A DNA stretch of 44,568 nucleotides from Bacteroidales bacterium. GTDB lineage: Bacteria; Bacteroidota; Bacteroidia; Bacteroidales; UBA3824. Positions 16,493-23,955 of this stretch are shown here, one piece after another. The position numbers and the translations under genes were made by a program. The notes beneath the pieces are model-generated. The model worked only from the letters and a program-made list of their open reading frames with translations. It did not search any database and was not told the origin of the DNA. The first letter of the stretch is position 1. Each line of letters opens with the position of its first letter. Where the stretch lies: contig JAFXUC010000018.1 in the NCBI GenBank assembly GCA_017535325.1, positions 1 to 44,568 of the forward strand. The letters are read 5' to 3'.

Positions 16493-17236
16493 ATGGCATC
16501 ACTCTCATCAAAAACGGCTTTAATTACAGGTTGCAACCGTGGAATCGGCAGGGCTATTTTAGAAAAACTCGCTTCTCTCGGTTGTAATATCATTTGCGCT
16601 ACCCGCAACCAAACACCTGAATTTGAAGAGTTTACCTCAGATTTATCGAAAAAGTTCAGTGTAACGATTTCGCATATATATTTTGACCTTGCCGATGAGG
16701 AGAGTATTAAAACGTCTCTAAGCCAATTAATTAAAACAAAACCTGCAATTGATATTTTAATAAACAATGCAGGAATTGCCCACGGCGGCATAATGCTTAT
16801 GACACCGTTAAAAAAAATCAAAGAAGTTTTCCAAGTAAATTATTTTTCACAAATACTTGTTACACAATACATTGCAAAGATTATGACTAAGCAGAAAAGC
16901 GGTGTTATAATCAATATGAGTTCGGTGATGGCAATGGAAAACTTTGCGGGAGGTTCGGCATACGCAGCCTCAAAAGCCGCTGTCGCAGCCTTTACACGCA
17001 GCGTTGCAAACGAACTTGCACCTTGTAATATACGCCTCAACGCCGTTGCTCCGGGTTTGATTGAAACCGAAATGGGCAATGCAATGGATCAAAAAACACA
17101 AGATTTGTTTAATGCCCGTTCAGATTTTAAACGCCGTGGCACACCTGAGGAAGTAGCGAATTTGGTTGCTTTTTTGGTTTCAGACGAGGCAAAATACATT
17201 ACAGGGCAAATTATCAGAATAGACGGAGGAATGTAA
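16493..17236 (+). CDS. SDR ketoreductase (FabG-like) B, 247 aa
   Basis: Classical short-chain dehydrogenase: TGCNRGIGR (13-21), LINNAGIAHGG, catalytic S144, Y157, K161 (MSSVMAMENFAGGSAYAASK), PGLIETEM and the C-terminal TGQIIRIDGGM. It resembles FabG more closely than the first SDR does. Paired with KAS III B it likely reduces the second 3-oxo group. It is 2 nt from KAS III B and 2 nt from the transketolase gene, so it is in the same operon. Confidence 0.88.
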   Translation: MASLSSKTALITGCNRGIGRAILEKLASLGCNIICATRNQTPEFEEFTSDLSKKFSVTISHIYFDLADEESIKTSLSQLIKTKPAIDILINNAGIAHGGIMLMTPLKKIKEVFQVNYFSQILVTQYIAKIMTKQKSGVIINMSSVMAMENFAGGSAYAASKAAVAAFTRSVANELAPCNIRLNAVAPGLIETEMGNAMDQKTQDLFNARSDFKRRGTPEEVANLVAFLVSDEAKYITGQIIRIDGGM

Positions 17237-17238
17237 AT

Positions 17239-18048
17239 ATGGATTTCAAAAAACTTACACAAGATTGCTGTGAAATGAAACTTAAAGCCTTAGAAATGGC
17301 TTCAACATCAAGTTTCGGCATACATATCGGCGGGGCTTTTTCTGCTATGGAAATTTTTACCGCGCTATATGCAGTTGCAAATATACCTTCCTCAACCGAG
17401 GCTGAACGGGATAGAATTATTGTCAGCAAAGGACATTGTGTACTTGCATACTTTACAGCATTATGGAAAAAAGGATTCGTATCCGAGGAAGAGTTAAAAT
17501 CATTTGAAACCGACGGCTCTGTTTTTTACGGACATCCCAACAGAAATTTGAAATATGGAATTGAGTTTTCAGCGGGCAGTCTCGGACTTGGCATTTCTTA
17601 TGCAGTTGGCGTAGCAAAGGCCTGTAAATTAAAACATTATAACAACAGAATATTCATACTTTTAGGCGACGGTGAACTAAACGAGGGCATTGTCTGGGAA
17701 TCGTTAATGTCAATTATTAATTACTCTCTTAATAATATTACCATTATCATTGACAACAACGGTTATCAACTTGACGGAAAAACCTCAGAAGTGATGAATA
17801 TGACTGATTTAAAAGGGAAATTTGAATCGTTTGGTTTTGATACAAAAACAGTTGACGGACATTCCATCGAAAGTCTGACAGAAGCATTTTCTCTGTCAAG
17901 TAATGTTCCGAATGTGATTATTGCCAAGACAACAAAGGCAAACGGAATCTCATTTTTGATGAATACCAAACAATCACATTTTTGTACACTTTCCGGCAAA
18001 AAATACAATCAGGCGGTTCAAGATATAAAAACGGTTTATCATGAGTAG
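17239..18048 (+). CDS. Transketolase-like, N-terminal (TPP-binding) subunit, 269 aa
   Basis: This is the half of a split transketolase that binds the thiamine pyrophosphate tail. It shows SKGH (63-66), YGHP (97-100), AGSLGLGIS, and the GDGELNEG (143-150) to IIDNNGY (171-177) TPP/Mg motif. Housekeeping transketolase is usually one chain of about 660 aa; split pairs are common in secondary pathways and sugar loci. It overlaps the C-terminal subunit gene by 8 bases, so the halves are coupled. It would move a two-carbon ketol unit onto an aldehyde. The donor and acceptor are not known. Confidence 0.9.
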   Translation: MDFKKLTQDCCEMKLKALEMASTSSFGIHIGGAFSAMEIFTALYAVANIPSSTEAERDRIIVSKGHCVLAYFTALWKKGFVSEEELKSFETDGSVFYGHPNRNLKYGIEFSAGSLGLGISYAVGVAKACKLKHYNNRIFILLGDGELNEGIVWESLMSIINYSLNNITIIIDNNGYQLDGKTSEVMNMTDLKGKFESFGFDTKTVDGHSIESLTEAFSLSSNVPNVIIAKTTKANGISFLMNTKQSHFCTLSGKKYNQAVQDIKTVYHE

Positions 18049-18991
18049 TCAAGTAAATACGAAATTGCTTTCGATGTTTGGACAAAGCGGAAGTATCTTT
18101 GGTGTCTCGTTGTTGGAAATAATGAAACAACGAAACGATATTATAGTGCTATCTGCCGATATGTCTTCTCCGGCAGGATTGGACAAATACAAAACTCTTT
18201 ATCCTGATAATTTTTTGAACACAGGAATAGCCGAACAGAATATGATTGGAACAGCCGCCGGTTTATGCAACGAAGGTTTCAAAACTGTTTGCGTGGCACA
18301 GTCATGTTTTTTAAGTATGCGGAGTTTTGAGCAAATAAGGCAGTATGCCGGCTATATGAAATCTCCGATTATTTTTGTCGGTATTTCGGGAGGTTTTTCG
18401 CTTCAATATATGGGCAACACTCATTATAGTCTTGAAGACGTGGCTCTTATGCGCACAATTCCAGGAATGAATGTGATTGTTCCATGCGACGCATTAGAAG
18501 CAGTAAAAGCCTTTGAACAATCATTGGAAACTAATTCTGCTGTATATCTCAAATTATCAGGACTTCCAAATCTTCCTGTGATAAACCCTTCCGATTACGA
18601 TTTCAAAACCGGCAAAGGCATAAAACTCGTTGACGGAAGCGATGTTTTGATAATCGCAAACGGCACAATGGTTTCTCAGGCACTAAAAGCAGCCAAAGAA
18701 TTAAGTAATGTCTGCGTAATAAACATGCACACCGTCAAACCACTTGATACCGAGATAATTAAAGAAAATATCAACGGCAAGAAAATTGTAGTAACTATTG
18801 AGGAAGGATTTATAAACGGCGGTCTCGGCTCGGCAGTTGCAGAGTTTGTCTCAGAGCAAAATTTTCGCACAAAAGTAATCAGGCTTGGTGTCAGCGACTT
18901 TTTTCCAAAACCCGGAAGTTATCCTTACCTCTTGCAACAGAGCGGTTTGACCGCAGAACAAATTGTACAAACTATTAAAAACGAATTATAA
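18041..18991 (+). CDS. Transketolase-like, C-terminal subunit, 316 aa
   Basis: This is the pyrimidine-binding half plus the C-terminal domain. The glutamate that activates TPP is E65 in NTGIAEQNMIGTAAGL. Further landmarks are the FEQIRQYAGYMKSPI segment, GMNVIVPCDALEAVKA, and a C-terminal domain with HTVKPLDTEII and EEGFINGGLGSAVAEF. It completes the active site with the N-terminal subunit. A DXP-synthase-like or dehydrogenase-E1-like reaction is possible in principle, but the split layout and motifs fit transketolase. Its stop overlaps the start of ACP 2 by one base. Confidence 0.9.
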   Translation: MSSQVNTKLLSMFGQSGSIFGVSLLEIMKQRNDIIVLSADMSSPAGLDKYKTLYPDNFLNTGIAEQNMIGTAAGLCNEGFKTVCVAQSCFLSMRSFEQIRQYAGYMKSPIIFVGISGGFSLQYMGNTHYSLEDVALMRTIPGMNVIVPCDALEAVKAFEQSLETNSAVYLKLSGLPNLPVINPSDYDFKTGKGIKLVDGSDVLIIANGTMVSQALKAAKELSNVCVINMHTVKPLDTEIIKENINGKKIVVTIEEGFINGGLGSAVAEFVSEQNFRTKVIRLGVSDFFPKPGSYPYLLQQSGLTAEQIVQTIKNEL

Positions 18992-19221
18992 TGGAAACAT
19001 TACAAAAAATTATAGACATTGTAGCCGAAACATTAGGCATAGAAAAATCGGGAATCAGCGGCGAGAGTTCGGTCGGCGACTTTCCCGAATGGGATTCAAT
19101 GGGACATCTGAGCATCCTCAACAAGGTCGAAGAGGTTTTTGAAATCAGTTTCGACCCAGAAGAAATGATGGAACTCGAAGATGTAAACGACATTGTAAAA
19201 GCAGTCAAGGCAAAACAATGA
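18991..19221 (+). CDS. Acyl carrier protein 2, 76 aa
   Basis: Standard carrier protein with PEWDSMGHLSILNKVEEVF. The phosphopantetheine serine is S36 in the DSM motif. The acidic tail (FDPEEMMELEDVNDIVKAV) is typical. It overlaps the transketolase gene by one base and the ligase gene by four (ATGA). This coupling suggests that the ligase loads this ACP, or that the LuxE-LuxC fusion takes its acyl group. It differs from ACP 1 in sequence and motif. Confidence 0.92.
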   Translation: METLQKIIDIVAETLGIEKSGISGESSVGDFPEWDSMGHLSILNKVEEVFEISFDPEEMMELEDVNDIVKAVKAKQ

Positions 19222-20531
19222 CGATTGAGGAGTGCATATACAAAAATTCGCTTAAATTTCCGCAAAAGCCTGCGCTTATTTGTGGTAATCAGACTGTTAC
19301 GTACAGTGTTTTCTGGCAGATGATTTCTTCTTACGCCTCTGATTTGAATAAATTGTCAGAGTGCCGGAAAATGATTTACCAGATCTACCGCACCGCGCAA
19401 AACATTGACTTTGCAGTGAGATATTTTGCCGCACATTTGGCAAAAATTATCAATGTGCCGGTTGACAATGACATTTCAAAGGAACGTTTTGAGGAAATAG
19501 AAAACGAGTTGTCAGCCTCTGCATCTTCAATGTGCGGAGAACATTCAGTAGCCGACATAATGTTTACAACCGGCACGACCGGCAGACCAAAAGGCGTAAT
19601 GCTGACGCATGAAAATCTGAGTGCCGCAGCGGAAAACATCAACGCTTTTGTCAGCAACACCGCTGACGATACGGAACTTATCGCCCTTCCGCTCGGACAT
19701 TCATTCGGACTCGGACGGCTGAGGTGCGTACTTTCAAAAGGCGGAACAGCGGTTTTGGCAAACGGTTTCGCGAACATCAAAAAACTGTTTGAAACCATTG
19801 AAAACCAGCATTGTACCGGGTTTGCTTTGGTTCCCGCAGCGTGGAATTACATTCAGAGAATCAGCGGCGACAAAATTGCAAAATTTGCCGGTCAATTAAA
19901 ATACATTGAAATCGGAAGTTCTTATATGTCAGAGACTTCCAAACGCAAACTGATGTCGTTGCTGCCTCAGACACGAATTTGTATGCACTACGGTCTTACG
20001 GAGGCATCGCGCAGTACTTTTTTGAGTTTTTCCAATGATGAAAAATATCTGAACTCAATCGGCAGAGAGTCGCAAAACACTGAAATAAAAATATTTGAGG
20101 ACGGCGAAATAGGCGTTAAAGGTCCGCATGTTTTTTACGGATATTTAAACGGCGAAAAAGCGGAGTTCCGCGACGGATTTTTTCTGACCGGCGACTGTGG
20201 CAAAAAAGACTCAGACGGCTATATCTACCTGACAGGCAGGAAAAAAGAGATTATCAACGTCGGCGGCAAAAAAGTTTCGCCATTTGAAGTCGAAAGCGTT
20301 TTAAACTCTTATCCCGACATCAAAGAATCGTGCTGTGTAGGTGTCTATGACGAGGTTTACGGCGAGGTTGTAAAAGCGTATCTTGTTGTAAACAAGACTG
20401 TTGACTATAAAGAACTGCGAAAATTTCTAAACGGTAAAATTGAAACTTACAAATTTCCCGCTTCGTTTGAAACGGTAACAAATCTGCCAAAAACAGAATC
20501 AGGAAAACTTCAAAGACTAAAATTAAAATGA
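19218..20531 (+). CDS. Acyl-adenylating ligase (ANL superfamily), 437 aa
   Basis: All main adenylation motifs are present: FTTGTTGRPKGVMLTHEN (P-loop, 116-133), HYGLTEASR (257-265), TGD (324-326), GRKKEIINVGGKKVSP (340-355) and the C-terminal catalytic lysine K430 in TESGKLQR. It makes an acyl-AMP and transfers the acyl group to CoA or a carrier protein; the adjacent ACP 2 is the likely acceptor. At 437 aa it is about 70-110 residues shorter than usual acyl-CoA ligases, with the loss in the N-terminal region before the P-loop. It is coupled by ATGA overlaps to ACP 2 upstream and the LuxE-LuxC gene downstream. The acid substrate is unknown. Confidence 0.88.
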   Translation: MTIEECIYKNSLKFPQKPALICGNQTVTYSVFWQMISSYASDLNKLSECRKMIYQIYRTAQNIDFAVRYFAAHLAKIINVPVDNDISKERFEEIENELSASASSMCGEHSVADIMFTTGTTGRPKGVMLTHENLSAAAENINAFVSNTADDTELIALPLGHSFGLGRLRCVLSKGGTAVLANGFANIKKLFETIENQHCTGFALVPAAWNYIQRISGDKIAKFAGQLKYIEIGSSYMSETSKRKLMSLLPQTRICMHYGLTEASRSTFLSFSNDEKYLNSIGRESQNTEIKIFEDGEIGVKGPHVFYGYLNGEKAEFRDGFFLTGDCGKKDSDGYIYLTGRKKEIINVGGKKVSPFEVESVLNSYPDIKESCCVGVYDEVYGEVVKAYLVVNKTVDYKELRKFLNGKIETYKFPASFETVTNLPKTESGKLQRLKLK

Positions 20532-22936
20532 AAACAGCGGAACTGCTTGATTATGAACCTTACAGCAACAGCGATGCCGCCTTTTCCGAGGCGTTGCAGG
20601 AGGAACTTTCGTTTCATTACGAAAACAATGAAATGTACAGAAATTTTTGTCTGCGCAAGGGTTTTGACCCGCGTGAAAAATTTGATTTACAGGACATTCC
20701 GCCTGTTTCGGTAAGTGTTTTCAAGCAACTCGGCGCAAGGCTGTCCTCTGTCCCGAAAGACGATTTGACTTTAACAATCAAATCGTCGGCGACTTCGGGG
20801 ATTCCCTCTACTATTTTGGTGGACAAATCCACTGCCAAAAATCAGGCGAAAGCGATGATAAAAGTCGTCGGCGATTTTATAGGCAAAGAGCGCAAACCGT
20901 TCTTAATCATGGACATAGATCCGCGTTCTGAAAACAAGAAATTTCTCGGGGCGAGATTTGCCGCCGTTACGGGCTATCTGAAATTCGCCAACAAAGCAGA
21001 GTATTTTTTGAACGCTGATTCTGACGGTGTTTTCAGTTTTGACGTAAAAAAAATGTCATCTTTTGTCGCAGGACTCGACAAAAACCTGCCGGTTGTTGTT
21101 TTCGGTTTTACGTACATTTTATTCAAAAACGTTCTGTCCGAAATTGAAAAATCCGGCGTAAAAATTTCATTACCCAAGGGTTCTAAAATTATACACATCG
21201 GCGGCTGGAAAAAACTCGAAAGCGAAAAAATTTCAAAGGAACTTTTTAACCGCCGCGTTGCGGAATGTTTTTCGGTTTCGGAAAGCGATGTCATTGACAT
21301 ATACGGCTTTACAGAGCAGATGGGGCTTAATTATCCCGACTGTAAATGCGGTTTTAAACATACTCCGGCATATTCGCGGGTTTTGGTGCGTGATGTTTCC
21401 TCGCATGAGGTTTTGAAAGGAAACCAAGAAGGTCTTTTGGAATTTTTGACTCCGATACCGCACTCTTATCCGGGTAATGCCGTCCTTACTGACGACCTTG
21501 GATTTATCAATCCTGAACCGTGTCCTTTCGGGCGCGGCGGAGTGCGCTTCAAGATTACAGGGCGCATGAAAAAGGCGGAAATCCGAGGCTGTGGCGATAT
21601 TCTTTCGCAAAAACTTACTTTCCTGAAAACAGCAAAATCAGATGCCGAAACACACAAATTTGAAGTGCGTTTCTTTGAAGGAGAATTAAAAGAAACCGAG
21701 GCAGAAAAACAACTTGAAGAAATAATCTCTGCCCTCAAAGACTCTCAGCAAATACTTAAAAACCAGTCTGTTGAGATGATTATCGGACTGATTTCAAAGG
21801 TTGCAAAAAAATGGAAAAACGAGTTTTTTCTCTCGTCGTGGTGCAGTTACGAACATCTGCACAGCATTGCGGCACAGGGACTTCGAGGCGATATAAACCA
21901 TATTGAAAAATTTCTGCCGTTTGCGGAATCACACAAACGCTTTATGAAAGCCGGAGCGCGTGGTTTGGTTTGTCATTGGCTTTCGGGCAATGTTCAGATT
22001 TTGGGAATGTTTGCCTTGGTTCAAAGCATTATCTGCAAAAACGTCAACCTTTTGAAAGTTTCGTCGCGGGACGGCGGCGTGTTTGAAAATTTACTGCAAG
22101 CGTTTAGAAATGAAGAATTTACAAAAGAAGGTATAACAATTAAGGGCAATGACGTTTTAAAGACCGTCGCCTTGGTTTATTACGATCACAATTCAGACCG
22201 GTTGGGCAAAAAAATGTCCGCCTGCGCAGATGTCCGCATTGCTTGGGGCGGACACGAGGCTGTTGAAGCGGTTATGAATTATCCCGCTAAATATAACTGT
22301 GAAACTGTGATTTACGGACCAAAACTGTCTTTTTCAGTTGTCGACAAAGAAGACCTTTCGTATGCACAAGAAGCCAAAAAACTTGCCCGCAGAATTTCTG
22401 TTGACGTTTCGGTTTTTGACCAGACGGGTTGCGCCTCTCCGCACAATCTTTTTGTTGAAAAAGGCGGCGCGGTTTCGCCGGAAGAGTTTTGCAAAATTTT
22501 GTCCGAAGCAATGCAAAAGACAGAATTTCAGATTCCAAAGCCGGTGATTTCCGCAGAACAAGTTGCGCAAATTCATTCTGTCAGAGGACTTTATGATTTC
22601 AAAGGGAAAGTTTTCGGTTCGGATTCACTCTCGTACACGGTTTTATATGACGATGACAAGGAACTTTCCCCGCCTGTTTATTCGCGCTGTCTTTTTGTAC
22701 ACGCGGTTGACAGCATTGATGAGAGTTTAGGATTTGTAACGACAGACATTCAGACAATCGGCATACCATCGGTTGAACAAAAATATCTTGACTTTGCCGA
22801 AAAAGCGGCCTCTCACGGAGCAGCCCGTTTTCCGTTAATCGGCAGAATGTTGAATTTTGAAACTCCCTGGGACGGAATTTTCTTAATAGACCGTCTTGTA
22901 AAATGGCAAAGCGCAGGCAGCGAATGGTTAGTATAA
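20528..22936 (+). CDS. LuxE-LuxC fusion: acyl-protein synthetase + acyl-CoA/ACP reductase, 802 aa
   Basis: Residues ~1-365 form a LuxE/PaaK-like acyl-protein synthetase: IKSSATSGIPSTI (84-96), DIYGFTEQMG (257-266), LTDDLG, GRGGVRFKITGR and IRGCGDI with the acyl-accepting C355. Residues ~395-802 form a LuxC-type acyl reductase: WCSYEHLH, RGLVCHWLSGNVQ, LLKVSSRDGG, WGGHEAVEA and the catalytic C635 in DQTGCASPHNLF. Together they should activate a fatty or short acyl group, hold it as a thioester and reduce it with NAD(P)H to an aldehyde. In luminous bacteria these are separate proteins. There is no luciferase here; the context is a glycan/acyl operon. The gene overlaps the ligase by 4 bases. Confidence 0.9.
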   Translation: MKTAELLDYEPYSNSDAAFSEALQEELSFHYENNEMYRNFCLRKGFDPREKFDLQDIPPVSVSVFKQLGARLSSVPKDDLTLTIKSSATSGIPSTILVDKSTAKNQAKAMIKVVGDFIGKERKPFLIMDIDPRSENKKFLGARFAAVTGYLKFANKAEYFLNADSDGVFSFDVKKMSSFVAGLDKNLPVVVFGFTYILFKNVLSEIEKSGVKISLPKGSKIIHIGGWKKLESEKISKELFNRRVAECFSVSESDVIDIYGFTEQMGLNYPDCKCGFKHTPAYSRVLVRDVSSHEVLKGNQEGLLEFLTPIPHSYPGNAVLTDDLGFINPEPCPFGRGGVRFKITGRMKKAEIRGCGDILSQKLTFLKTAKSDAETHKFEVRFFEGELKETEAEKQLEEIISALKDSQQILKNQSVEMIIGLISKVAKKWKNEFFLSSWCSYEHLHSIAAQGLRGDINHIEKFLPFAESHKRFMKAGARGLVCHWLSGNVQILGMFALVQSIICKNVNLLKVSSRDGGVFENLLQAFRNEEFTKEGITIKGNDVLKTVALVYYDHNSDRLGKKMSACADVRIAWGGHEAVEAVMNYPAKYNCETVIYGPKLSFSVVDKEDLSYAQEAKKLARRISVDVSVFDQTGCASPHNLFVEKGGAVSPEEFCKILSEAMQKTEFQIPKPVISAEQVAQIHSVRGLYDFKGKVFGSDSLSYTVLYDDDKELSPPVYSRCLFVHAVDSIDESLGFVTTDIQTIGIPSVEQKYLDFAEKAASHGAARFPLIGRMLNFETPWDGIFLIDRLVKWQSAGSEWLV

Positions 22937-22947
22937 AAAAACAATTC

Positions 22948-23955
22948 ATGATGAATAAACCCAAAATTGCCGTTGTGATGAGCGTTTACAACGGTGAAAA
23001 ATATTTGAAAGAGCAGATTGACAGTATATTGTCGCAAAACGAGGTTGATGTAAAACTGTACATCCGCGACGACGGTTCTTCCGATTCGTCTTGCGATATT
23101 GTCAAGGGATATTCCGACGACAGAATTGTTATGATGGACAGCGATTCTAATATTGGTGTGGGTCGCAGTTTTTTTACCGCACTCTTTTTTGCCGTCAACG
23201 ATGAATTTCAAGCGGAATATTTTGCTTTTTCCGACCAAGATGACATCTGGCTGGCAGACAAACTGAAAGTATCAGTAAATCAAATCTGTAATTATCAAGA
23301 CCCGGCTTTGTATTGTTCAAATCTAATCCTTTATAAAAATAACAAAAACGAAGGTCTCTTTCTGAAACAGAAACCGGATTTTGAAGGCGCGTTAGATGCC
23401 ATCAACAAAAATAAAATTGCCGGCTGTACAATGTGTTTCAACCGCCGTTTGGCAAAAATTTTAACGGACTCTCCCCTGCCCGGAGACGACATTCTAAATA
23501 CACGTTATCATGACACATGGGTAATACTAACATCCATAGTTTATGCAAAAATCGTTTATGACTCATCAAGTTACATTCTTCACCGGATTCACACAAACAA
23601 TGAATACGGAGAAGGCGAGCCGCCGGTTTTGAAAAGGGCATTCAAGGCTGTATGCTTTTTTGTGAAAGGCTGGTTTAATTTTGTATTCGGAAAATTAAAA
23701 TACAAAGATTTCAAAACTCTAAGCAAAAACTATTCGTACCGCATTGGTTTCGGATACCTAAAACGCACTTGCCGCTATTTTTTAGACATTTTAAAAACAT
23801 ACCAAGGTTCTGATTTAAAGTATATTAAAATGTTGGCGGATTATCAAAACTCATTAAAAAACCGCATAGCGGTCATAAAAAACAGCAATATTCTAAAACG
23901 TAAAGAAGAAAGCCGGTTGTTCTTTGTTTTTAAAGTGCTGATAAACTTTATTTAG
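22948..23955 (+). CDS. Family 2 glycosyltransferase (rhamnosyltransferase-like), 335 aa
   Basis: A GT-A domain with VVMSVYNGEKYLKEQIDSIL, YIRDDGSSD and FSDQDDIWLADKL (the metal-binding DxD region) resembles glycosyltransferases that build O-antigen or capsule repeats. The C-terminal part is basic, without clear membrane helices. The frame is open back to an ATG at 22903, inside the preceding gene; ATG 22948 (or 22951) gives the conserved start MNKPKIAVV just after the LuxE-LuxC stop and is preferred. Its stop TAG (23953-23955) overlaps the stop of the converging nuclease gene, so this is the end of the long + strand run. The sugar transferred is unknown. Confidence 0.85.
   Translation: MMNKPKIAVVMSVYNGEKYLKEQIDSILSQNEVDVKLYIRDDGSSDSSCDIVKGYSDDRIVMMDSDSNIGVGRSFFTALFFAVNDEFQAEYFAFSDQDDIWLADKLKVSVNQICNYQDPALYCSNLILYKNNKNEGLFLKQKPDFEGALDAINKNKIAGCTMCFNRRLAKILTDSPLPGDDILNTRYHDTWVILTSIVYAKIVYDSSSYILHRIHTNNEYGEGEPPVLKRAFKAVCFFVKGWFNFVFGKLKYKDFKTLSKNYSYRIGFGYLKRTCRYFLDILKTYQGSDLKYIKMLADYQNSLKNRIAVIKNSNILKRKEESRLFFVFKVLINFI

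Noticed and set aside
13603..17236. Aryl polyene or flexirubin gene cluster
   Set aside because: KAS III, SDR and ACP genes are present, but the KAS I/II-type synthases, dehydratases, ammonia-lyase and methyltransferase of those clusters are absent.
20528..22936. Bioluminescence (lux) operon
   Set aside because: LuxE and LuxC homology is clear, but no luciferase (luxA/luxB) or luxD is present and the neighbours are sugar and acyl-chain genes.
22903..22947. Glycosyltransferase start inside LuxE-LuxC
   Set aside because: The family start MNKPKIAVV lies just after the preceding stop codon; the extra 15 residues are a shadow of the upstream gene.
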